Of a stretch of 53,614 nucleotides of DNA, positions 16,973-25,140 are shown one piece after another. Positions within the stretch are counted from its first letter, which is position 1, and each line of letters starts with the position of its first letter. A program made the translations under genes and the position numbers. Source of the stretch: an uncultured Candidatus Thioglobus sp. (lineage in GTDB: Bacteria > Pseudomonadota > Gammaproteobacteria > PS1 > Pseudothioglobaceae); the NCBI GenBank assembly GCA_905620445.1, contig CAJQTP010000005.1, forward strand, positions 1 through 53,614. Direction: 5' to 3'. The notes below the pieces were generated by a model. That model did not search any database and was not told the DNA's origin. It was given only the letters and a program-made list of their open reading frames with translations.

Positions 16973-17581
16973 TTAAAAATAAAACAAACTCAAGCCAACA
17001 CCAATCATAACAGTGCCAAAAATTCTGTTAACCCTCAGGGCCATTTTTTGACTACTTATTAGTTGCCTTAATTTTTTTCCTAGAACACCAATAAATATCA
17101 AACCAAGCAATAGTGAAATGGCAACAGTGGCTACGATTTTCAATCCATAAGCTAAGCTTACTTGATTGAGATCAATCAGAGAAGGAAGGACTGATAAATA
17201 GAAAATCATTACCTTTGGGTTCGTTCCAGCTAAGAGGAAGCCAGTCAGTAATTCTTTCAAATGGGATTGAGCTGAAACTTCATTATCCATACTGAATTTT
17301 CCAGCCGTCCATTGAGAATAACCCAAATAAAATAAATAACAGGCTCCGAAATATTGGACCGCGTTTGTAACAGGTGTAATCAAGTCGGCCAGAGCATTTA
17401 AAGAAAAAATGACAATGGTTAAATATGACAAATCACCAAGTGTCATTCCAATTGAAAAAAATATTGCTGAAGCTAGCCCTCTCGAAGTAGAAATAGAAAG
17501 AAGTGCCAGAGTTCCCGGGCCAGGGGTTACTGCAAAAACAAAAAGAGTAAAACCAAGGACTAAAAAAATATTTATTTCCAT
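16973..17581 (-). CDS. LysE/RhtB-family amino acid exporter
   Basis: A 202-residue membrane protein with about six hydrophobic segments and the N-terminal family signature TPGPGTLALLSISTSRG at residues 20-36, followed by GMTLGDLSYL. LysE/RhtB proteins export amino acids or related small metabolites across the inner membrane. It is last in a minus-strand row of three transporters (LysE, DMT, LysE), separated by 19 bp from the DMT gene. Substrate cannot be assigned. It ends 7 bp from the DUF1289 stop on the opposite strand. Confidence 0.88.
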   Translation of the reverse strand: MEINIFLVLGFTLFVFAVTPGPGTLALLSISTSRGLASAIFFSIGMTLGDLSYLTIVIFSLNALADLITPVTNAVQYFGACYLFYLGYSQWTAGKFSMDNEVSAQSHLKELLTGFLLAGTNPKVMIFYLSVLPSLIDLNQVSLAYGLKIVATVAISLLLGLIFIGVLGKKLRQLISSQKMALRVNRIFGTVMIGVGLSLFYF

Positions 17582-17600
17582 AATATATCTCTAACCATGG

Positions 17601-18500
17601 TTATCTAAAAGGAATCATATTTTTTATCTTCAAGTCGTTAAGAACAGCGAGAGCCATAACAGCCATAACAATCCCAATAGCATTATTAATAGTGATCATT
17701 TCACCAAAGAAAATAGCGCCTAATGCAATTGCAAAAAATGGAGTTAATATACTAAACGCAGAACTTTTTTTAGAGCCAATAATCCTAAGGCCGGTATAGT
17801 AGACTACTGTAATTGCAGTTCCTGCAATGACTGAAACAAAAAGAATGTTAATCCAAAATATATAATCCATGCCCGCCAATTTAAACAATTCATTACTATC
17901 ATAAGATAAATTCCAATCGATTAAGAAGCCTATAAGACAGACATAGAAGTTAATGGTCAAGACATGAATATTTCTCATGTAAGAGGCAGCCACTGTGAAC
18001 ATTGCATAAGTAAGGGCAGCCAATACAAAATAAATATTTCCCCCACTTACAAGTCTATCAAGATTCATTTGCTCCAAATCAAGCATTAAAGCAACACCTA
18101 TTGCACCAATGGTCAGTGCGAACCAATCCTTCAAAATAGGTTTAGATTTTTTAGAAAAAATCATCATGATATAGACAAAAATTGGAATCAAAACGGTTAC
18201 TAGGGCTGCCCCTAAACCAACCGCACCTCTCTGCATTCCCATGAAGTAAGTTCTATAGTTTCCAATCAGGAAAAAAGCCAAAAGAATGCAAATCACAAAG
18301 TTTTTTAAACTAATTCTGATTGGGATTTTCATCCAAATCAGCAACGGAAGGGTAGAAACAACTGAAAGGAAAAATCTATAAACAACAACTTCATCCTCAC
18401 TGATATAAAAAGAAAGGTATTTTGCAGAAACCCCAGACAAGGCCCAAACTAATGGAACAAGGAGCATGACAAATGTCATATTTTTTTCAGATTGAAACAC
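17601..18500 (-). CDS. DMT-superfamily (EamA) transporter
   Basis: A 299-residue protein with about ten membrane segments in two repeats, matching the two EamA domains of drug/metabolite transporters. Recognisable are WALSGVSAKYLS near the start, YRFFLSVVSTLPLL, and in the second repeat AFSILTPFFAIALGAIFFGEMIT. Such carriers usually export amino acids, purines or other small metabolites. It is flanked by two LysE-type exporters in the same orientation (18-bp gap to the upstream one), suggesting a small export cluster. Substrate unknown. Confidence 0.87.
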   Translation of the reverse strand: MFQSEKNMTFVMLLVPLVWALSGVSAKYLSFYISEDEVVVYRFFLSVVSTLPLLIWMKIPIRISLKNFVICILLAFFLIGNYRTYFMGMQRGAVGLGAALVTVLIPIFVYIMMIFSKKSKPILKDWFALTIGAIGVALMLDLEQMNLDRLVSGGNIYFVLAALTYAMFTVAASYMRNIHVLTINFYVCLIGFLIDWNLSYDSNELFKLAGMDYIFWINILFVSVIAGTAITVVYYTGLRIIGSKKSSAFSILTPFFAIALGAIFFGEMITINNAIGIVMAVMALAVLNDLKIKNMIPFR

Positions 18501-18518
18501 TATACCTCCTCAGTTAGA

Positions 18519-19127
18519 TTAATAAAGCCCGACAAAAATGCCAACTAAAATCATGGTTATGCCAGTAACTTCATTAATACGTTTTATGAATACTGGATTT
18601 TCAATATGCCTTCTAAGCCGAATGCCCAATATATTGGCTAAACTTAATACACAAAAGACAGTGACTCCGATTACAGCTATTACTTTAATTACAGTTAGTG
18701 TCGTTAAATGATTTAAATCTACAAAGATTGGTAGAAATGACAAATAAAAGATTATTGTTTTAGGGTTGGTAACTCCAACAACAAAACCAGCAATTAAAAG
18801 TTTTAACGTTGAACTTTTTTTATTTGACTGTTCAAAGCTGATTCCTTTTGAGCGATATTGCTGATAACCGATGAAGATCAAATAGGATGCGCCAAAAATC
18901 TTAACATACAGCATACTATCACTAATTAGTCCAGCCAAGGCATTGAGAGCCAACATGGCAATTGCTACATAAATAATATCCCCAATAGTGTGTCCAAATG
19001 AAAGCCACATCGCAGGGATAGGCCCATGTCTTGTAGAAATTGCCAGTACTGCAAATAAGCCAGGTCCTGGCGAAATTGCATAAACAAAAGTTGCAAAGGT
19101 TAGAGATAGTAAGGTGAGCAAGTCCAT
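18519..19127 (-). CDS. LysE/RhtB-family exporter, second copy
   Basis: A 202-residue LysE-family protein starting MDLLTLLSLTFATFVYAISPGPG. I place the start at 19127; the frame stays open to 19307, but that extension is polar, lacks family similarity and would run across the accA promoter and start. The motif SPGPGLFAVLAISTRHG and GHTIGDIIYVA match the copy at 16973-17581 in position, and both are 202 residues, so the two are probably ancient paralogues. It is divergent from accA with a 68-bp shared control region. Confidence 0.85.
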   Translation of the reverse strand: MDLLTLLSLTFATFVYAISPGPGLFAVLAISTRHGPIPAMWLSFGHTIGDIIYVAIAMLALNALAGLISDSMLYVKIFGASYLIFIGYQQYRSKGISFEQSNKKSSTLKLLIAGFVVGVTNPKTIIFYLSFLPIFVDLNHLTTLTVIKVIAVIGVTVFCVLSLANILGIRLRRHIENPVFIKRINEVTGITMILVGIFVGLY

Positions 19128-19150
19128 TGCAAGATTATAAACATTGCATC

Positions 19151-19159
19151 TGCTATAAT
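19151..19159 (+). promoter_or_regulatory. accA promoter (extended -10)
   Basis: TGCTATAAT is a perfect extended -10 element (TG-n-TATAAT), with TATAAT at 19154-19159. No good -35 is seen at 16-18 bp, which extended -10 promoters tolerate. A start site near 19166 would give a 30-base leader to the accA ATG at 19196. Confidence 0.6.
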
Positions 19160-19195
19160 TATCATTAAATTTTTCACAATTATTAAGCGTATTAA

Positions 19196-20146
19196 ATGAA
19201 CTTAAACTATCTTGACTTCGAACAGCCAATAGCCGAACTTGAAGAAAAAATTGACGCATTAGAAAGCATAAAAGATGACGCTGATATTGCCAAGGAGATG
19301 GACTCACTTAAATTAAAAAGTGAGCTTCTAACTCAGAAAATTTTTTCGTCACTAACTGATTGGCAAATTTCTCAGCTGGCAAGACACCCTCAAAGACTTT
19401 ACACTTTGGACTATATTGATAATATCTTTGATGAGTTCACAGAGCTCTGTGGAGATCGAGCATACGCAAACGATCATTCATTGATTGGAGGCATTGCAAA
19501 GATTGACGACCTAACATTTATGTTTATTGGACAACAAAAGGGTCGCACCACAAAAGAAAAAATTTTTCATAACTTTGGCATGACGAGACCTGAAGGTTAT
19601 CGCAAGGCTCTTCGACTAATGAAGATGGCTGAAAAATTCTCACTTCCAATCATTACCTTTATCGATACCCCTGGCGCCTATCCTGGAATTGGAGCTGAAG
19701 AGAGAGGTCAAAGTGAGGCGATTGCGCGAAACTTATTCGAAATGTCAACCTTAAGAACGCCAATCTTATCAGTAGTTATTGGAGAAGGTGGCTCAGGTGG
19801 CGCACTTGCAATTGGACTTTGTGACACAATGATGATGTTTGAATACAGTATTTATTCTGTTATTTCTCCCGAAGGCTGCGCCTCAATACTTTACAAGGAT
19901 GCATCTAAAGCGCCAATTGCCGCAGAGTCACTCAAGTTAACAAGTAAGCACTTAAAAAAACACAAATTAATTGACAAAGTAATACCCGAACCTCATGGAG
20001 GGATTCATAGAGATCCTGAAAAAGCTTCTAAATTTCTTAAAAAAGCGCTAATTAAAGAATTAAACAACCTAACTGAACTGCCTATTAATAAACTTATTGA
20101 AGATAGGCATGAAAAACTACTTGGCTTTGGAAGATTTAGCGAATAA
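19196..20146 (+). CDS. accA: Acetyl-CoA carboxylase carboxyltransferase subunit alpha
   Basis: A 316-residue AccA of usual length. With AccD it forms the carboxyltransferase that moves CO2 from biotin to acetyl-CoA, making malonyl-CoA for fatty acid synthesis. Diagnostic blocks are [32 protein letters not shown] and [15 protein letters not shown]. Its 3' end overlaps the tilS start by 38 bp, a tight pairing. accA-tilS adjacency is common in gammaproteobacteria. Confidence 0.97.
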   Translation: MNLNYLDFEQPIAELEEKIDALESIKDDADIAKEMDSLKLKSELLTQKIFSSLTDWQISQLARHPQRLYTLDYIDNIFDEFTELCGDRAYANDHSLIGGIAKIDDLTFMFIGQQKGRTTKEKIFHNFGMTRPEGYRKALRLMKMAEKFSLPIITFIDTPGAYPGIGAEERGQSEAIARNLFEMSTLRTPILSVVIGEGGSGGALAIGLCDTMMMFEYSIYSVISPEGCASILYKDASKAPIAAESLKLTSKHLKKHKLIDKVIPEPHGGIHRDPEKASKFLKKALIKELNNLTELPINKLIEDRHEKLLGFGRFSE

Positions 20147-21296
20147 AGATCTGTATTTAGTTGACAAGAAAATTGTCGTTGCCTTAAGTGGAGGCATTGA
20201 CTCAGTTGCTCTCCTTCACTTTTTAAATAAACATCACCCTGGAAATGTTCGAGCTATTCATATCAATCACAACCTTTCTAAATACAGTAACGAGTGGTGC
20301 ACTTTTTGTGAAAGCTTATGTAATTCAGCCAAAATCGAGTTTAAATATATAGATATAAATATCAAAACTTCTTCTAATGTCGAGGAAAATGCTCGTAAAA
20401 AACGTTATATATCACTAACATCTGAATTAAGAGAAGATGAGACTCTTTGCACTGCACATCACCAAGAAGATCAAGCTGAAACTTTTTTACTGCAATTATT
20501 TAGAGGGAGTGGGGTCGCAGGCCTCGCTTCAATGCCAAAAATAAAAAGTATTAATGGTTCAGAACTTTATCGTCCATTTCTGAATATTTCAAAACAACAA
20601 ATCATAGATTATGCTTTAACAAACCAATTGGATTGGGTAGAAGACGACAGCAACCTAGATACAAACTTTAAAAGAAACCTATTAAGAATTGCATTTCTGC
20701 CTAAGCTCTCGAGCGCATTCAATGGACTTGTCAAAAATGTATCAAGAAGTGCGGCGCATCAAGGTGAAGCATTAAAACTTATGCATGACTTGGCTAAACT
20801 CGATATTATAAATTTTGAATTGGTCATTAATAACAAAATTCAAGTTAGCTCACTGGCTAAGCTTCCAAATCGAAGAGTAGTTAACGTGCTTCGCTACTTT
20901 ATTGCTAAACAAGATTTTCTATTGCCTTCCAATAAAGTACTTAATGAGCTTATTTCGCTATTAAGCGCTAAAACTGATGCAAATGTCATTTTGAGATGGC
21001 ATCACTATGAAGTTAGGCGATACAATAATGAGTTATATTTTTTTGACAAACCTTTTGAATCTTTAAACTTGCCATGCCCATATTTCGATTCATTAAAAAA
21101 CCTTCCTAATTTTGAAATACGCTTTCGTCTCGAAGGTCAGCGTATAAAACTTAAGGGCAAAAGTCACTCACAATTACTTAAAAAAGTACTTCAAGAATCA
21201 AACATACCTCCATGGGAAAGGGATAAATTAAGGATGTACTATGTAGATGGCTCTTTACGAGCCATGGAAACTATAGGAGAAATTTCCGAAATCTAA
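20109..21296 (+). CDS. tilS: tRNA(Ile)-lysidine synthetase
   Basis: A 395-residue TilS with the PP-loop SGGIDS at residues 27-32 and [20 protein letters not shown] downstream, plus the C-terminal TilS substrate-binding region ([12 protein letters not shown]). It adds lysine to C34 of tRNA-Ile2 so that CAU decodes AUA. I prefer ATG 20109 to TTG 20097, since [11 protein letters not shown] leads straight into the domain. It overlaps accA. Its tRNA substrate is encoded in this same window at 37982-38058. It is slightly shorter than E. coli TilS (about 430). Confidence 0.94.
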   Translation: MKNYLALEDLANKDLYLVDKKIVVALSGGIDSVALLHFLNKHHPGNVRAIHINHNLSKYSNEWCTFCESLCNSAKIEFKYIDINIKTSSNVEENARKKRYISLTSELREDETLCTAHHQEDQAETFLLQLFRGSGVAGLASMPKIKSINGSELYRPFLNISKQQIIDYALTNQLDWVEDDSNLDTNFKRNLLRIAFLPKLSSAFNGLVKNVSRSAAHQGEALKLMHDLAKLDIINFELVINNKIQVSSLAKLPNRRVVNVLRYFIAKQDFLLPSNKVLNELISLLSAKTDANVILRWHHYEVRRYNNELYFFDKPFESLNLPCPYFDSLKNLPNFEIRFRLEGQRIKLKGKSHSQLLKKVLQESNIPPWERDKLRMYYVDGSLRAMETIGEISEI

Positions 21297-21311
21297 CTAC
21301 TATTCCGCAAA

Positions 21312-21893
21312 CTAACTATTATTAAAGTCCAACTTAAGCGCATTTTGTATTTCAGAATTCAAGATAATTTCAAAATTATAATGAGGGTGAGTTGCGCCAA
21401 CCTTGACTGAAGCTCCTGAGCTAAACTCAGCAATCATGTCTTGATCAAACTCAAAACGCATAAAGTGGACAGCTGAGGTTTTAACATCCGTTTCTCTTTC
21501 CATATCTTCATTACAAATAGCAAAGACTTTGTCATGACTGCCAACTTGAAAGTAGATGCTTCTTTCAACGCCTATTAACTTAGAAAGTGCCTCTACGCGC
21601 TCTTCAACATCTGTATATTCAATCATCATGGTTGCCTTTAAGTTCGAACCTTCAGGAACCAGGGAGTTGTATACATCGAGCTCTTCCTCGATACCATCAG
21701 CCTCAAAGATTTTTTCTATACGAAGCATCTCTTGAATCTGAAACTGAACTGTTTTCTTATTTTCAAATAGCATCCTTATATGCTCTCCAAGGTTGACCTC
21801 TCTGAGCTTTTTTATTTGAATAGTATCTGAGCGAATAGCTGAACGTTTTTCTGCATATTCTTCAAGAGACAATAGATCTTGTCTTGTTAGCAT
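21312..21893 (-). CDS. DUF3501 family protein
   Basis: A 193-residue soluble protein with the opening LTRQDLLSLEEYAEKRS, a VNLGEHIRMLFENKKTVQFQIQEM block and THPHYNFE near the C-terminus, matching DUF3501. No membrane segment or signal peptide. The family almost always follows a heterodisulfide-reductase-like Fe-S protein and rubrerythrin, as here, where its start abuts the Fe-S gene stop. It is presumed to work with that redox protein; its chemistry is unknown. Confidence 0.85.
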   Translation of the reverse strand: MLTRQDLLSLEEYAEKRSAIRSDTIQIKKLREVNLGEHIRMLFENKKTVQFQIQEMLRIEKIFEADGIEEELDVYNSLVPEGSNLKATMMIEYTDVEERVEALSKLIGVERSIYFQVGSHDKVFAICNEDMERETDVKTSAVHFMRFEFDQDMIAEFSSGASVKVGATHPHYNFEIILNSEIQNALKLDFNNS

Positions 21894-23213
21894 TTAATTA
21901 ACCTCATTATTAAAATCATAAGCCATTTTCACCAAGCTAATTGGATGAATGGATTCAATATCTTGTTTAGCAATATGCGCAACATGGTTTCCAGCCATAA
22001 CGCAATCACTAACAACCAAATCAGTTGTGTCAGTTATTTTTTTTGCAACTGGCATTCCAATTTGGACAGAATAAGTATGAGTATCTTTTCTGACTCCATA
22101 AGTACCATCATGTCCAGAACATCTTTCTGCAATATTTACATCTAAATCTGGAATTAAACCTAGAATTCTTTTCGTATGTGACCCTATGTTTTGTACTCTT
22201 TGATGACAAGCAATTTGATAAAGCACTTCTTTATCAATTGGCTTGAAATTGCTATCAAACTGATTGTTTTCTTTCAAAAACGATAGATATTCAAAAGGAT
22301 CATAAAATGCTTTAGATATGTCATTAATGTTTGTATTTTCTGACATTATCATTGGAAGTTCATTTTTAAACATTAAGACACAAGAGGGTATGGGTGCGAT
22401 TAGTTTATATCCCTCTTCAACTAATTTTATCAATGGCTTTATATTTTCATTTGCATACTTAACTACTGACTCAAGATCACCAAGCTCCATTTTAGGCATA
22501 CCGCAACACTGAGTTTTTTTAATGAGTTTTACTTCTACACCGTTGTGCCTAAGTACATCAACTAAGTCCACAACAGTTTGAGGATCATTATATTCGCCAT
22601 AACAAGTTCCAAATATTGCGACCTTGAATTCGCTTGCAGTATTATCTTCAACGAAAACCTTTGAGAGTTTTTTAGTGTGATATTTAGGAACAACTGCATC
22701 AACATGAACACCTAAAACCTTTTCTGTAACCCTTCTCATTGTTTTATTGCTATTAGACCAATTTACAATGGGTGAAATTAATGGAATTGAGGCAACTGCA
22801 CCTACTTTTTGCGGTGATGTTAAGATTTTATGAGATAGTTTTGTCTCGCCCTTTTTAAATTGAATTGCTTTTGCCCTAAGCATTAGGTGCGGGAAATCAA
22901 CATTAAAATCATGTGGCGGCACGTAAGGACATTTTGCTACAAAACATAAATCACATAAATAGCATTGATCGACTACTTTTTTGAAGTCAGCCTTGTCTAC
23001 ACCATCAACTTCGAACGTTTGAGATTCATCAATTAAGTCAAATAGTGTTGGAAATGATTTGCAAAGGCTCACGCAGCGTCTGCAGCCATGACAAATATCA
23101 AAGACCCTTTCTAGCTCTGTATTTAAAGACTCTTCATTATAAAAATCTTTATCTTTCCAATCTAGAGCGTGGCGAGTTGGAGCCTCTAAGTTGCCTTCTT
23201 TAAATTTATTCAT
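21894..23213 (-). CDS. Fe-S oxidoreductase with two 4Fe-4S clusters and CCG domains (HdrB/GlpC-like)
   Basis: A 439-residue protein. Two ferredoxin-like cluster motifs are visible, Cys41-x2-Cys44-x2-Cys47-x3-Cys51 and Cys84-x2-Cys87-x2-Cys90-x4-Cys95, followed by two CCG-type (heterodisulfide reductase B/GlpC) modules, the first marked by GTCYGE and QCCGMPKMELGD. It should relay electrons or reduce disulfide-like substrates in the cytoplasm. Placed between rubrerythrin and DUF3501, it probably supplies or receives electrons in peroxide reduction. The rubrerythrin-FeS-DUF3501 trio recurs in many bacteria, but the electron route is not established from sequence. Confidence 0.88.
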   Translation of the reverse strand: MNKFKEGNLEAPTRHALDWKDKDFYNEESLNTELERVFDICHGCRRCVSLCKSFPTLFDLIDESQTFEVDGVDKADFKKVVDQCYLCDLCFVAKCPYVPPHDFNVDFPHLMLRAKAIQFKKGETKLSHKILTSPQKVGAVASIPLISPIVNWSNSNKTMRRVTEKVLGVHVDAVVPKYHTKKLSKVFVEDNTASEFKVAIFGTCYGEYNDPQTVVDLVDVLRHNGVEVKLIKKTQCCGMPKMELGDLESVVKYANENIKPLIKLVEEGYKLIAPIPSCVLMFKNELPMIMSENTNINDISKAFYDPFEYLSFLKENNQFDSNFKPIDKEVLYQIACHQRVQNIGSHTKRILGLIPDLDVNIAERCSGHDGTYGVRKDTHTYSVQIGMPVAKKITDTTDLVVSDCVMAGNHVAHIAKQDIESIHPISLVKMAYDFNNEVN

Positions 23214-23261
23214 GGTGTTTTAGTGTTGTCGCCATAAGACAAGCTTATGGCAACAGGGTTT

Positions 23262-23681
23262 TTACAAGCTATCAAACGCTTTTTGGTAGCGGTTTGCATG
23301 AGAACGTTCTGCCTTAGCTAACGTTTCAAACCATTCAGCAATTTCATCAAATCCTTCTTCTCTTGCTGTTTTAGCCATGCCTGGATACATATCAGTGTAC
23401 TCATGGGTTTCTCCATGAATAGCACTCGCAAGCATCTCGCTAACTTCCTTAGCAGGCATATCTGTACCTGGATCACCGACACCACCTTCAATTAGATGCT
23501 CCATATGACCATGAGCATGGCCTGTTTCACCTTCAGCTGTTGATCTAAATAGTGCAGCCATATCTGGCTCACCTAATACATCGCACTGGTTAGCAAAATA
23601 CAAATAGCGTCTATTTGCTTGTGACTCACCAGCAAACGCATCTTTTAAACTTTGTTCAGTCTTACTTCCACTTAATGACAT
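23262..23681 (-). CDS. Rubrerythrin, short form lacking the rubredoxin domain
   Basis: A 139-residue diiron rubrerythrin. The start at 23681 gives [20 protein letters not shown] with GGAG upstream; a longer open frame (to 24092) runs antisense through the regulator gene and is not credible. Metal ligands are seen as Glu19, Glu52-x2-His55 and Glu125-x2-His128. The usual C-terminal rubredoxin domain is absent. Rubrerythrins reduce hydrogen peroxide using electrons from rubredoxin; a free rubredoxin is encoded at 47361-47525. It leads the operon with the Fe-S protein and DUF3501 and is divergent from an OxyR-like regulator, fitting peroxide induction. Confidence 0.92.
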   Translation of the reverse strand: MSLSGSKTEQSLKDAFAGESQANRRYLYFANQCDVLGEPDMAALFRSTAEGETGHAHGHMEHLIEGGVGDPGTDMPAKEVSEMLASAIHGETHEYTDMYPGMAKTAREEGFDEIAEWFETLAKAERSHANRYQKAFDSL

Positions 23682-23784
23682 AATTGTCTCCGATTGGTTT
23701 AACGAGTCATCATCATACCAGTGATTTATATAAAAATAAATTGAATAAAACTGTATATAATGTCCGTAAAAAACGAATATAAAA
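23682..23784. promoter_or_regulatory. Divergent control region between rubrerythrin and OxyR-like genes
   Basis: 103 bp separate the two start codons. On the plus strand TATAAT at 23756-23761 is a clear -10 for the regulator, with no good -35. On the minus strand TGGTATGAT (complement around 23734-23742) reads as an extended -10 for rubrerythrin. The layout is the classic one for a LysR-type regulator controlling its divergent target. Confidence 0.45.
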
Positions 23785-24642
23785 ATGACGCCTTCACTAA
23801 AAAATCTACAGTATTTAATTGCATTAAAAAACACGAACCACTTTTCCAAAGCAGCCAACAATTGTTTTGTTAGCGCCTCAACATTCAGTGCAGGAATATC
23901 AAAACTTGAAAGTGACTTAGGAGTTCTTCTTGTTGAAAGAGACAACAAAAATGTTCGATTTACACCCGTCGGAAATCGAGTTGTCAAACAAGCTTTATTG
24001 GTGATGGCTGAGATAAATGTTTTATTAAGTACTGCGAAGTTAGATTTTTTTGACTCTGAGGTTACTATAGGTGTAATTCCGACTATCTCCACCTATATTC
24101 TGCCTAATTTTTTATCAAACTTAAACAAACTTTATCCAAAGCTCAAAGTTTCATTTAAGGAAGATACAAGTGAAAATTTGCTTAAACAACTAGAGCAAGC
24201 TAAGATAGATTTTGCCATATTTGCTTTTCCATATGAGTTGCCCAACTTTATTGAAAGCTTTCAAGTTTTTTCTGACCCGATTTATTTTATTCAACATAAA
24301 AAACGCAAATCTAAAGTAATTGATGATGGGTCACTTCTAATGCTCGAACAAGGTCACTGCCTGAGGTCACATATCTTACAAAATAATAAAATTTCAAAAC
24401 AACATATTTCTAGCTTTTCATGTACAAGTATTTCAACACTTGTTGCGATGGTAGACACAAATATTGGTGTGAGTTTTTTACCCAGAATGGCGATTGATTT
24501 TGGAATTCTTAACCATTATCCTAATATAAGCATTGATATGAATTCAACCAATTCAAAGCGAGATATTGGAATAATTTATAGAAAAAATAATCAGCAAGAG
24601 GAGAACATCAAAAAGCTCGCAAAACTACTTATTAAAACTTAG
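23785..24642 (+). CDS. OxyR-like LysR-family regulator
   Basis: A 285-residue LysR-type regulator. The N-terminal helix-turn-helix (LKNLQYLIALKNTNHFSKAA ...) is closest in style to OxyR. In the effector domain EQGHCLRSH places Cys192 where OxyR has its peroxide-sensing Cys (EDGHCLRDQ). The expected resolving Cys nine residues on is absent; the next Cys is 213 (FSCTSISTL). So it may sense peroxide by a different disulfide or by sulfenic acid alone. It is divergent from rubrerythrin, its probable target. Naming it OxyR outright is reasonable but not proven. Confidence 0.8.
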   Translation: MTPSLKNLQYLIALKNTNHFSKAANNCFVSASTFSAGISKLESDLGVLLVERDNKNVRFTPVGNRVVKQALLVMAEINVLLSTAKLDFFDSEVTIGVIPTISTYILPNFLSNLNKLYPKLKVSFKEDTSENLLKQLEQAKIDFAIFAFPYELPNFIESFQVFSDPIYFIQHKKRKSKVIDDGSLLMLEQGHCLRSHILQNNKISKQHISSFSCTSISTLVAMVDTNIGVSFLPRMAIDFGILNHYPNISIDMNSTNSKRDIGIIYRKNNQQEENIKKLAKLLIKT

Positions 24643-24649
24643 TTTTTTT

Positions 24650-25090
24650 CTAATTGTAAGGGTTATTAATACCCAATGTCTTTAAAAAATCAATTTCAAT
24701 TGACTCCATTTTGTTGGCAGAGTCAAGGTCTGCATGATCATGCCCTACTAAATGCAGAATGCCATGAATCGCCATATGAGTCAAATGATCCGAAAATGTT
24801 TTACCCCCAACTAGCGCCTCTTCTCTTACCACGTCAGCACAAATAACAACATCCCCCAATATTGACTCTCCAATTTCTTCAGGAATGTCACTTTGAAAAG
24901 ATAGCACATTAGTAACTTGATTTTTATCTCGATACTCTTTATTAAGTACTTGAATCTCAACAGGTGAAACTATGCGGATTAGCAACTCACTTTCTTGAAT
25001 CCCAGCTTCACTCATGAACTTTTGGCAAACCAACCCTAGCTTGTCTTCATCTATATTTATATCGTTAATGATATTTTGAATAACTACCAT
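24650..25090 (-). CDS. ybeY: Endoribonuclease YbeY (rRNA maturation factor)
   Basis: A 146-residue YbeY with the zinc motif His109-x3-His113-x5-His119 in HGILHLVGHDHADLD and the upstream NVLSFQSDIPEE block. It is a metal-dependent single-strand RNase for 16S rRNA 3' end processing and ribosome quality control. Length is typical. It is monocistronic here, away from its usual phoH (ybeZ) and lnt neighbours, and is divergent from priA. Confidence 0.96.
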   Translation of the reverse strand: MVVIQNIINDINIDEDKLGLVCQKFMSEAGIQESELLIRIVSPVEIQVLNKEYRDKNQVTNVLSFQSDIPEEIGESILGDVVICADVVREEALVGGKTFSDHLTHMAIHGILHLVGHDHADLDSANKMESIEIDFLKTLGINNPYN

Positions 25091-25140
25091 GGCTAATTTA
25101 TATTGATAAAATACTTATTTTATCCCTAAAACATTTTACT

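Noticed and set aside
19128-19307. Extension of the second LysE protein upstream to 19307
   Set aside because: The extra 60 residues are not membrane-like, lack family similarity and run through the accA promoter and start.
23682-24092. N-terminal extension of rubrerythrin to 24092
   Set aside because: It is antisense to the OxyR-like gene and ends before a well-placed ATG with a ribosome site at 23681.
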